Assembly (NCBI GenBank): GCA_033085395.1
Contig: JANQBS010000043.1
Coordinates: 124,001 to 188,000, forward strand
From: Xanthoparmelia taractica
Lineage: Eukaryota; Ascomycota; Lecanoromycetes; Lecanorales; Parmeliaceae
DNA length: 64,000 nucleotides
Direction: 5' to 3'
Made by a program: the position numbers and the translations under genes. Numbering within the stretch: position 1 is the first letter of the stretch; the number at the start of each line of letters is the position of its first letter. The notes under the pieces are model-generated. The model was not told the origin of the DNA. It did not search any database and was given only the letters and a program-made list of their open reading frames with translations. This document shows positions 45,674-54,956 of the stretch, piece after piece.

Positions 45674-46593
45674 TAGAAGTAAAGTAAGATCTTACCTTAA
45701 GGTAAGGTAGGGATCAGTCGATATTCGAAGTCTTCATCTCGGCGACTCGATCCTTTGCGGACTGTCCTCTCAATCATCAATGTAACAATTTTGTATAATT
45801 ATATCTACTTGATCCTGCGGTCTCTGATACTTGTCCTGAAGCCTTTCATCGCTTAAACATGTTGTTCTAGACCAATAGTCTCAATTTACGGCCCCATGGC
45901 ACATTTCATTGATCGTGTAAGCCATGCGCTAGTATAAGTTACCGTATGTAGTAAGATAGTAGGTATTTGACTCTCTGCTATACGGCTTGGCCGTTCAGCA
46001 TGGCGTAGCAGTACCCTGGCTCCCTGGCTGATCTGACCACCCCTGGTCTTCGGGCCAAAAGTAGATTGTTGGATGGTTGTTGATGGAAGTTTATCAGAGA
46101 TGTCGTGGAGCTGTTTATATCGTCGAGGTAACTGATGCCTACGTTTGCGACAGTTGCACAGCGTAGAAGCATTGTGTACAACGCTGATTACTTTAAGTAG
46201 AAGTACTCGTACCTTAAGGAGCTGAGTGACGTTGCCTTCGGTCAAGTCGTTTGATCGGATAAGGACTAGCGGGGAAAGATGAACGCGCCGCCGGCTCGGT
46301 CATTAGAACAATTGCAAGCAAGCTGACGGTCTGACAAAGAATCAAAAGACCGCTTCCTTCTTCGTTAATATCTATTATTGATACCCTGCTTTTCCTTTGT
46401 ATATATCAGCCGTACCTCCAACATTTTCTTTCATCCTTCCTTTCCTACTTTCTTTGCCTTTGTCATTATGCATTCTCAGGATCTCAGATCGCCGACCTCT
46501 CTACAACGCCCTCGGGCCTTTGTGCCCGACAGATAACCGCCGACCGTCGAACCACTCCTTCATCGTCATTCTCTCGAGTTTGGGGCCCTCACC
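45674..46593. other. Intergenic: transposon flank and ccc2 promoter
   Basis: 0.92 kb. Starts with a palindrome-rich segment (CTTACCTTAAGGTAAG, 45691-45706). Short frames near 45886-46245 are not convincing. The right part is pyrimidine-rich (46420-46460) and is probably the ccc2 promoter and leader. Confidence 0.5.
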
Positions 46594-49500
46594 ATGGCTT
46601 CCTCTACACACATGGCTACTACAACATTACGAGTGGAAGGAATGACATGTGGCGCATGTACGTCCGCGGTGGAGAGTGCTTTTAAAGATGTCGATGGCGC
46701 CGGCAACGTCTCTGTAAGCTTGGTCATGGAAAGAGCCGTGGTTCAGCACGACCCATCAAAGCTGTCTCCGGAGAAGGTTCAGGAGTTGATCGAGGATCGG
46801 GGTTTTGGTGCCGAAGTTCTCGCCACCGACACTCCCAATATTCCCCAAAGAGAGGAGCTATCTAGCGCCGGCAAGAGTGCTACGGGGGCTGATACCGCTT
46901 GTCTGTCTACAACGACGCTGGCAGTCGAGGGAATGACCTGTGGTGCCTGTACCTCCGCTGTTGAGGGTGGGTTCAAGAATGTCCCAGGCATCAAGTCAAT
47001 GAGCGTATCGCTTCTTTCGGAACGCGCTGTCGTTGAACACGATTCTTCCATTGTTACACCCGAGGCGATTGCGGAAATCATCGAAGACAGAGGCTTTGGC
47101 GCCGAGGTTTTGGAGACCCAGTCTTTACCACCAACATCAAACCCACGGGCTAGGCACCAAACGTCGAATCACTCACAAGTTGATCTGATGACAACCACGG
47201 TAGCGATCGAGGGTATGACCTGCGGTGCCTGCACATTAGCTGTCGAAGGGGGCTTTAAGGATGTGGAAGGGCTAGTGCAGTTCAACATCAGCCTTTTGGC
47301 TGAGAGGGCTGTCATAGTTCACGACCCAACGAAGCTTTCACCTAAGCAGATTGCGGAGATCGTTGAAGATCGGGGCTTCGATGCTAAGATTCTATCCTCA
47401 CAACGTGGCTCTGCAGAACAATCCACAGCGACTCGAAACGTGCACTTGAAGGTTTTTGGTCTTCCCACTGCATCCGCTGCCACTGCCCTTGAAGATGCTT
47501 TACGATTACTACCTGGTGTCTCTTCCGCTATGGTCAATATTGCGACGTCCCGAGTCAATGTAACTCACAATCCTTCCTTGACCGGTCTCCGAACGCTGGT
47601 TGAAGCTATAGAGAACACTGGTTACGATGCCCTTCTCGCAGATGCTGACGACAATAATGCACAGCTTGAGTCCTTGGCAAAGACCCGCGAAATACAAGAA
47701 TGGCGGCGGGCTTTCTGGTACTCCTTTTATTTCGCTGTTCCGGTCTTCCTGATAAGTATGTTCTTACCTATGATAATCCCACGATTAGACTTTGGCTCAT
47801 TCCTGCTCTGGATACCCGGACTCTACCTTGGCGACCTCATTTGCCTTATCCTCACTATACCTGTGCAATTTGGGATTGGCAGACGCTTCTACATCTCTTC
47901 CTACAAATCTTTGAAGCATGGTTCGCCAACCATGGACGTACTCGTCACTCTGGGCACTTCCGCGGCATTTTTCTTTAGCGTCGCAGCAATGCTCGTGTCC
48001 ATCTTGATCCCTCCACACAGCCGTCCGAGCACGGTGTTCGAGACGAGTAGCATGCTCATAACGTTCATCACTCTAGGCCGTTATCTTGAGAATCGAGCGA
48101 AGGGCCAGACGTCCAAAGCGCTTTCAAGGTTGATGTCTTTAGCACCATCAATGGCTACGATCTACGCGGATCCTATCGCTGCAGAGAAGGCGGCAGAGGA
48201 CTGGGATGCTGCTGTACCTAGCGGTATCGCAGAGAAAAAGGGTCCGATTCCCCACGATCAGTCTAGTAATGCAGCCGAGGAAAAGATCATCCCCACAGAA
48301 TTAATCGAAGTGGGAGATATTGTGGTCCTGCGTCCTGGCGGCCAAGTCCCTGCTGATGGCACAGTCACTCGAGGTCAGAGCTATTTCGATGAAAGCATGG
48401 TTACTGGTGAAGCAGTCGAGATATTGAAAAGGCCAGGGAGCGATCTATTGGCAGGCACCGTGAACGGAGCGGGTCGGATTGACTTTCGAGTGACTCGAGC
48501 AGGCCGGGATACGCAGTTGAGTCAGATCGTCAAGTTAGTCCAGGAAGCACAAACGAGTCGTGCGCCAATCCAACGTATGGCCGACATTGTTGCGGGCTAC
48601 TTTGTACCGACGATCCTCGCTCTTGGACTGTTAACGTTCATCTCCTGGATGGTCCTGAGTCATGTGCTGCCACCATCTGAATGTCCAGAAATTTTCCTCA
48701 AACCTGAGAGCGGTGGCAAGTTCATGGTCTGTCTTAAGCTTTGCATCTCTGTAATCGTCTTTGCTTGTCCATGTGCGCTTGGTCTTAGCACCCCAACGGC
48801 CGTCATGGTGGGTACAGGAGTTGGGGCGGAACAAGGGATTTTAGTCAAAGGAGGTGCTGCTCTCGAGATAGCAACCAAAGTCACCCATGTCGTCTTTGAT
48901 AAAACAGGGACTCTGACTATGGGCAAGATGAGCGTTCCAGAAGTCCAAATTGAGCCGATCTGGGAAGCAAGTGTCTGGCGGCGAAAGCTGTGGTGGTCAT
49001 TGATTGGCCTGGCGGAAATGGGCAGCGAACATCCCATTGGCAGGGCCATCCTCGACGCGGCGAAGATGGAGCTGAATATAGGAAGCGAAGGCATGATCGA
49101 TGGCAGTGTCGGAGACTTTGAAGCAACCGTTGGTAAAGGTATCTGTGCCAGCGTAGAACCGGCCACCTCGGTTATTCCAAAACGCTACAAAGTTCATGTG
49201 GGCAACTCCTCTTACCTTAGTTCTCAAGGCATCACTTTGTCCGCTGATGCCGTTGCCACCTCATCAACAATTTCAGATAGTGGCAACTCAAAAGTACCAC
49301 CGTCAGGTACCACCCAGATCTACGTTGCCATCGACAATGCCTACGCTGGTGTTCTGTCCCTCTCCGACACGGTCAAACCAAGCGCAGCAGCCACCATAAC
49401 CGCTCTGAATCGCATGAACATTACCAGCTCCCTTGTGACTGGAGATCAATACTCTACTGCTGCCGCCGTCGCTGCTCGGGTTGGCATTCCGGAGGTCAAC

Positions 49501-50130
49501 GTCCATGCTGGCGTTTCCCCCGATCAAAAGCAGAACATTATCAAACAAATCCAAGAGCAAGGTACGACAGTTGCCATGGTTGGCGACGGGATCAACGACT
49601 CGCCTGCTCTCGCGACAGCCAACATTGGCGTCGCTCTCAGTTCGGGCACGGACGTTGCTATGGAAGCGGCTGACATTGTGCTCATGCGCCCAGAAGACAT
49701 GCTCAGTGTCGCAGCTTCCTTGAGTCTCTCGCGCACGATTTTCAATCGTATCAAACTGAATTTGATGTGGGCGTGTCTGTACAACTTAATCGGACTACCC
49801 TTTGCCATGGGATTCGGGCTGGTGCTGCCTGGTCATATCATGATGCCGCCTATGGCTGCAGGTGCCGCGATGGCCGCTAGCAGCGTCAGTGTAGTGGGCA
49901 GCAGTCTACTCCTGAAATTCTGGAAGAGGCCGGTCTGGATGACAGTGGAGAAACTTGAGGCGGAAGGACAAAAGAGCCAGTCACTGAAGGGAATGAGCGT
50001 GACGAGTGACGGAGGATTAACAGATCGCATGGGCATGAGATGGGTCAAAGGCTTAACAAACGGCATTTGGAGAGTATGGAGGAAGGTGGATGATGGGTAC
50101 CTACCCTTGCGAGATGTTGAGGCTGTATAG
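46594..50130 (+). CDS. ccc2: P1B-type copper-transporting ATPase (Ccc2 type)
   Basis: Single exon, 1,178 aa. Three heavy-metal-binding domains each carry GMTCGAC (Cys about 19/22, 116/119, 210/213). A fourth ferredoxin-like domain (VHLKVFGLPTASAATALEDA...) lacks the CxxC. Transmembrane helices follow. The actuator motif is MVTGEAVE (about residue 603), the ion-path motif FACPCALGLSTPTAVM (CPC about 725), the phosphorylation site DKTGTLT (Asp about 769), the SEHPIG His-Pro motif, and the hinge GDGINDSPALA (about 997). The enzyme hydrolyses ATP to pump Cu+ into the Golgi lumen, supplying multicopper oxidases and hence high-affinity iron uptake. Full-length with all catalytic motifs. An alternative start six codons in (46612) is possible. 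Confidence 0.95.
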   Translation: MASSTHMATTTLRVEGMTCGACTSAVESAFKDVDGAGNVSVSLVMERAVVQHDPSKLSPEKVQELIEDRGFGAEVLATDTPNIPQREELSSAGKSATGADTACLSTTTLAVEGMTCGACTSAVEGGFKNVPGIKSMSVSLLSERAVVEHDSSIVTPEAIAEIIEDRGFGAEVLETQSLPPTSNPRARHQTSNHSQVDLMTTTVAIEGMTCGACTLAVEGGFKDVEGLVQFNISLLAERAVIVHDPTKLSPKQIAEIVEDRGFDAKILSSQRGSAEQSTATRNVHLKVFGLPTASAATALEDALRLLPGVSSAMVNIATSRVNVTHNPSLTGLRTLVEAIENTGYDALLADADDNNAQLESLAKTREIQEWRRAFWYSFYFAVPVFLISMFLPMIIPRLDFGSFLLWIPGLYLGDLICLILTIPVQFGIGRRFYISSYKSLKHGSPTMDVLVTLGTSAAFFFSVAAMLVSILIPPHSRPSTVFETSSMLITFITLGRYLENRAKGQTSKALSRLMSLAPSMATIYADPIAAEKAAEDWDAAVPSGIAEKKGPIPHDQSSNAAEEKIIPTELIEVGDIVVLRPGGQVPADGTVTRGQSYFDESMVTGEAVEILKRPGSDLLAGTVNGAGRIDFRVTRAGRDTQLSQIVKLVQEAQTSRAPIQRMADIVAGYFVPTILALGLLTFISWMVLSHVLPPSECPEIFLKPESGGKFMVCLKLCISVIVFACPCALGLSTPTAVMVGTGVGAEQGILVKGGAALEIATKVTHVVFDKTGTLTMGKMSVPEVQIEPIWEASVWRRKLWWSLIGLAEMGSEHPIGRAILDAAKMELNIGSEGMIDGSVGDFEATVGKGICASVEPATSVIPKRYKVHVGNSSYLSSQGITLSADAVATSSTISDSGNSKVPPSGTTQIYVAIDNAYAGVLSLSDTVKPSAAATITALNRMNITSSLVTGDQYSTAAAVAARVGIPEVNVHAGVSPDQKQNIIKQIQEQGTTVAMVGDGINDSPALATANIGVALSSGTDVAMEAADIVLMRPEDMLSVAASLSLSRTIFNRIKLNLMWACLYNLIGLPFAMGFGLVLPGHIMMPPMAAGAAMAASSVSVVGSSLLLKFWKRPVWMTVEKLEAEGQKSQSLKGMSVTSDGGLTDRMGMRWVKGLTNGIWRVWRKVDDGYLPLRDVEAV

Positions 50131-51056
50131 TTACATTTGATGCGGGTTTTCATTCAACGATGTCATGGGTACATGAAGTGACGGTGTTTCATAATGTGCT
50201 TACTTATTTATGCAGATAGCATTGCGCGTTTTCTATCATACTTGTATTCTATCGTAATTTAAATCAATCAAGTACGAGACCAGATGATTGATGCAGGCAG
50301 ATGAGGATTGGCAATGAAGCACTGGGGTGTACAAGTACAAAAGGTTGGGAGGGGATGCCCCAGACGAGAGATCTAAGCGTACTGTATTAAATAATATCTG
50401 ACTAGGCTATCTGTACTTTACCTAAGGTACCTTGAGGTAAGATAGGTTAAGGGGGAGGTAAGATGCTCCTTATCCCTTATCAGCCAGGAGCAAGATAAGC
50501 GGAGGGAAAAGAAAAGCTATTATTCATTTCTCCTTCCAACTACAAACCAACCTACCAATCTCATGCATGCTTCCTGGCTCTGCACGCATGGCATATGCCA
50601 TCCCGGCCTTCTAGTCAAGCCTACATATGCGTTGAGCTTCAGCATGCTATCGCCTTTTTGGAGCAAAGCTCATGCTATTTGTCGTTTTGGCCTAGCCTAA
50701 GCATGCATCGAGCTTCAGCATGCTATCCTGTGGCCTTCGGACCAAGGCTCGGCGTCTTTCTTATCTCAGTAAAAAGAAAGGCCAAGTACTTATACACTCT
50801 AATGCGTGATTCGCCGTCATCGAGACCCTTCGTATAAGTATGTTTTATCTGCTCTACTGCTCTCGTGCCCTTCTTTTATGCGTCACTGCTACCCTCTCCG
50901 TCTTTTCAAAAACTGTCAACGTCTCAACCGGCTCTCGGTATCGCCTACAGAGTCTGTCGGAAGATTGACATCCAGCGCTTGACTTTTCCAATTACATACA
51001 AATCCTCCTCTAAGCCTTCATATATCCGAACCCCAGACAGCTTTGTCCCTTTGATC
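50131..51056. promoter_or_regulatory. Upstream region of dur3 with a cluster of GATA-factor motifs
   Basis: Seven HGATAR-type sites on either strand: 50407-50412, 50440-50445, 50469-50474, 50476-50481, 50493-50498, 50760-50765 and 50845-50850. Two are 7 bp apart. An exact 18-bp direct repeat (GAGCTTCAGCATGCTATC) lies at 50634-50651 and 50710-50727. Fungal urea transporters are known to be under AreA nitrogen control, so AreA binding is a reasonable inference. The left part is the 3' flank of ccc2. Confidence 0.55.
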
Positions 51057-53848
51057 ATGCCAATAGCCCCTCCTCTAAGTACAGGCTTCGGTTATGGCAT
51101 CGTACTCGGATTGGGCTTTGCTTTTGCCCTTGGGATGATAACAACCACCTATGTCCTCAAGAGGTACAACTCCGAGGTTCAGACCTCGGAGATGTTCAGC
51201 ACGGCTGGAAGAACCGTTAAGTCAGGTCTGGTCGCAAGTGCTGTTGTCTCTTCTTGGACCTGGGCTGCCACCTTACTTCAATCCTCTGGGGTGGCCTACC
51301 GTTATGGAGTCTCTGGACCCTTTTGGTACGCGTCGGGTGCTACTGTGCAGATCCTGTTGTTCGCCACTTTGGCAATCGAGTTGAAAAGGAAGGCACCCAA
51401 TGCTCATACCTTCCTTGAGGTGATCCGCGCTCGGTACGGAGTGTATGCTCACCTAGTATTCACCGTATTCGGATTGATGACTAATATTCTGGTACATCGA
51501 GACATCTGTGCCTAGATGAGATTCAAGGCTGATGAGTAGCTGAAGGTAACCGCTATGTTGCTAACAGGAGGCTCTGCTGTCGTGACCGCCCTTACTGGCA
51601 TGCCGACTGCAGCAGCCTGTTTTCTTTTACCGATTGGGGTTGTTCTCTACACGATCGCAGGAGGAATCAAAGCCACTTTTCTCACAGACTATGTCCATAC
51701 GGTCATGATCTTGATCATCATTTTCATCTTTGTAAGTTGTTGTACTAGAGAATTCCTAAACTTAATGATTTTCGCTGATCTCATTGTGTAGGCATTCACA
51801 GGTACACATAATCTGTAATCAATCTTGTGAAGGTCTGCTGATCTTCAGATAGCCTATACCACCAGTGCAAATCTTGGAAGCCCATCCAAAGTTTACGATC
51901 TCTTGACGACGGCTGCGAAGGACCACCCAGTCGCCGGCAACGCCCACGGTAGCTATCTGACAATGCGATCACAAGAAGGGGCTATTTTCTTCGTAATCAA
52001 CCTTGTGGGAAATTTTGGCACGGTGTTCATGGACAACGGTATGTGCCGGGGATCCTCTGGTAAACAAATTTACGAACTCTTCTAACACCTCCTAAAAGGC
52101 TACTACAACAAAGCCATTGCGGCGAGCCCTGTTCATGCCCTTCCAGGTTACATCATGGGCGGCCTCAGTTGGTTCGCTATTCCATGGCTTGCGGCTACCA
52201 CCATGGGCCTTTCGGCGCTTGCTCTGGAGTCTAACGCAGCCTTCCCCACCTTTCCCTATCGAATGCCGGATGACGATGTCACCGCAGGCTTGGTTCTCCC
52301 TTAGTAAGTCTAACTGTCGAATTGTTTTCGTACCAATGCATACTGCTATACGGGCCCGAAACATAGTCAGCGGTTCTTGCTACTCCTCCATTATGCTCCA
52401 TGCCTCCAACATCAATGCAAAGAATGATTGCTGACTCCGAACGTTTGAAGTGCTGCTGTTGCTCTTCTAGGAAAGGGCGGGGCGGCTGCAACGCTGCTCC
52501 TGGTCTTTATGGGTAGGTATATCCTCGAAGCGCGTTTCTCTTGTCACGGAATATTTTGGCGACACCTGTCACGGATATCTCTCGGAGCTGTCCCGTCCCT
52601 TGTTATCCCGTCTTTAAAACGAGATGACGCTGACTCCAAAATCTTGATAGCTGTCACATCGGCCTCTTCTTCTGAATACATTGCTGTCAGCAGCATATTT
52701 ACTTATGACATCTACCAGACATATTTTAATCCTAACGCTCGTGGCAAGGTGCTGATTAACATGGCTCACTCGTTCGTGATCATATATGCTATTCTACTGG
52801 CAGCATTTTCGACCGGGCTTTATTGTAAGAATCCATCGCAGTTTACGGATAGATTATCTCTGAGTAGCGTGCAGATATCGGCATCTCTATGGGTTATTTA
52901 TACCTGATGATGGTAATTGGTCCGTTCGTGGTGGTCACGTCAAAATTTCTAACGGCAAGACAGGGCGTGATCATATCGTCAGCGGTACTTCCAGCAGTTC
53001 TAACATTGATGTGGAACAAGCAAAACCTCGTCGCCGTGACTCTCTCTCCCATACTGGGTCTTGCTTGCTCCCTTATTGGTGCGCTCAGTTGCCACAATTC
53101 AGTTCTTAAGATCACTCAACTAATGCAGTACTGTAGCTTGGCTTGTGACTGCCAAAAAGGAATTCGGCAACCTTTCTGTTGCGAGTACTGGTAGCAAGTA
53201 TGTACCCGCATTTAATAATGAGTTCATCCAGTCAGCCATGAGGTCATTGTAGCTGACCTTCATCCGAGCAATCCTATGTTGGCCGGAAACGTAGTCGCCT
53301 TGTTGTCGCCTCTTGTCTTCGTGCCAATATTGACCTATGCTTTCGGTCCCCAGAACTACGATTATAAGTCAATGGCTGCGATTCGTTTGGGCAATGACGA
53401 TGATATTGCAGCCGCTGCCCATACAGATCTGGAACAAATTCCAGGCGGTACTGGAATGTCGGCGGCTGAAATGGAATCGGAACAAAAGAATCTCAGACGG
53501 GCATCCCTGATTGCTAAGAGCCTGACCGGGTTCATGACCATTGCGCTACTCATCCTGTGGCCCATGCCCTTGTACGGAACGGGATATGTTTTCAGCAAGA
53601 AATTCTTCACCGGTTGGGTCTCCGTGGGTATATTGTGGCTGTTTTGCAGCTCCTTCTGCGTGGGGCTGTTCCCACTTTGGGAGGGAAGGCACAGCATGGC
53701 TAGCACATTCAAGGGCATCGTACGAGATTTGAGTGGAAAGGGTGGAGTGAAGACCAGAGGAAGAGCCATTGAAGGGATCGATGGGTCAACGTCGCCTGTG
53801 GAAGAGAGCAAGGAGGCGTCAAAAATTGTGATGGAGAAAGCAGAATGA
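51057..53848 (+). CDS. dur3: Urea active transporter Dur3 (SSS family)
   Basis: Ten exons: 51057..51491, 51546..51731, 51792..51801, 51853..52038, 52099..52303, 52451..52512, 52651..52824, 52875..53078, 53137..53197 and 53269..53848. They give 2,103 nt or 700 aa, in frame. It is a sodium:solute-symporter-fold membrane protein. Typical blocks are GFGYGIVLGLGFAFALGMIT, SGLVASAVVSSWTWAATLLQ, GAIFFVINLVGNFGTVFMDN, VTSASSSEYIAVSSIFTYDI, PMLAGNVVALLSPLVFVPIL and TYAFGPQNYDY. It takes up urea by proton symport at the plasma membrane. The third exon is only 10 nt (GCATTCACAG) and is needed to make IFAFTAYTTS. The last intron's acceptor CCGAG is unusual, but a CTGAC branch lies just upstream and it is the choice I found that keeps frame. 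An upstream in-frame ATG exists but the chosen one matches Dur3 length. Confidence 0.92.
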
Positions 53849-54066
53849 CCTTTCAATGGTGAAATCGACGTTTGACGAACGTAACGAACCTGTTATTCAT
53901 GCAGTTTCTTCGTTCATGCAATGTAAGCGCGTCTTCCAGAATGAAGAGAGCGAGTCTCCACCAAGTCAATTGTTATTTCCCATACGCCACGCAGTGAATT
54001 CCAACTCAGCTCAGACCCCGGCTTTTCCGTAGTCTCAGGTTACTTCTTACCCACCAACGTCCAAAA
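53849..54066. terminator. Convergent 3' region, dur3 / nudG
   Basis: Only 218 bp between two convergent stop codons, so both 3' ends must lie here. No specific polyadenylation signal assigned. Confidence 0.4.
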
Positions 54067-54618
54067 TCATTGAGTCTTGAAAAGTAGAATCGCGCAATGT
54101 CCCAAATAAAAGTAGATGAAGTGTTTCGTTTCTGCATTGCTGTTAGCGTGTGCCCCGTCTACGTCAGTCCTGCTGGAGCATACCGTGTGTGACGAAGCTT
54201 CCAAAATTCCTTCCAACAATGCAATGCCATGTAGCCCCTGCACGAGAGTCGAACTGTATATACTTGTTGTTAGGCTCGGTGCTTCAACTCAAATGCCGTC
54301 AAAGCGCATCATCCCATGTACAGGAAGGCCTGTATGTCGACGTACCTCCTTCTTGATGTATTGGGCAATGTCCTTTTCGACTTGGAACTTGGACATGGCC
54401 TCTTCGGCTACCTCGACGGCTTGTCGCTGCATTTCCTCGCTCTAAGAAGTCGTGAGTCGCGTTGCCGCGTTCGGCAGATGGGCCTGTACTCACCATGTCG
54501 GCAGACTTTATCTGCGCTGAAAAGAGTGTCAGTAAGTGCTACAACGGGTCGAACAAGTATGCTGGGGAAAGGGACGAGGGTAGGTACAGTCGAGCTTCTC
54601 CTTTTTCTCAGTCGCCAT
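54067..54618 (-). CDS. nudG: Dynein light chain LC8 (NudG)
   Basis: Five exons on the minus strand (54618..54588, 54516..54494, 54441..54346, 54253..54184, 54131..54067) give 285 nt or 94 aa. After splicing the protein reads MATEKKEKLDSQIKSADMSE, QAVEVAEEAMSKFQVEKDIA, QYIKKEFDSRAG, TWHCIVGRNFGSFVTHETKH and FIYFYLGHCAILLFKTQ, which is LC8 almost residue for residue. It is a dimeric hub subunit of cytoplasmic dynein and many other complexes; NudG in Aspergillus is needed for nuclear migration. Exon 2 is only 23 nt. Because no exon exceeds 96 nt, the gene is easily missed by ORF scans. Confidence 0.96.
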
Positions 54619-54956
54619 GATGATCGTCTTTGAGCAATCTGGCAGTCAAAATTTCGGAGCAAGTCTAACAAGCGACTTCTGATGTCCGCAAAGTTGCAAC
54701 CTTGATGTTTTGGACAGTATAACTGTTGTGGTTTGGTTAAGCGCTGTGTAAAATAAGCGCGGTATAAAATTATGTCGCCAACCATCGTTTCAAGTAAGGT
54801 AAAGGTAAGATATCTTAAAGTACGGTAGGGCTGGATGACCCTCGGGTAATCCCGCTTTTTAGCTTGAGTGTCTGAGTGTAAAATTACTGGTCACAAACAA
54901 TGTGCATTGAAAAAAGATGTTATGATGTTCAACGTTCTTCACAACGTCTGCAAGCG
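54619..54956. promoter_or_regulatory. Divergent promoter, nudG / mrd1
   Basis: 338 bp between divergent starts. Contains an AAGTAAGGTAAAGGTAAGAT segment (54791-54810) of the dispersed GGTAAG type seen elsewhere in this window. Confidence 0.5.
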
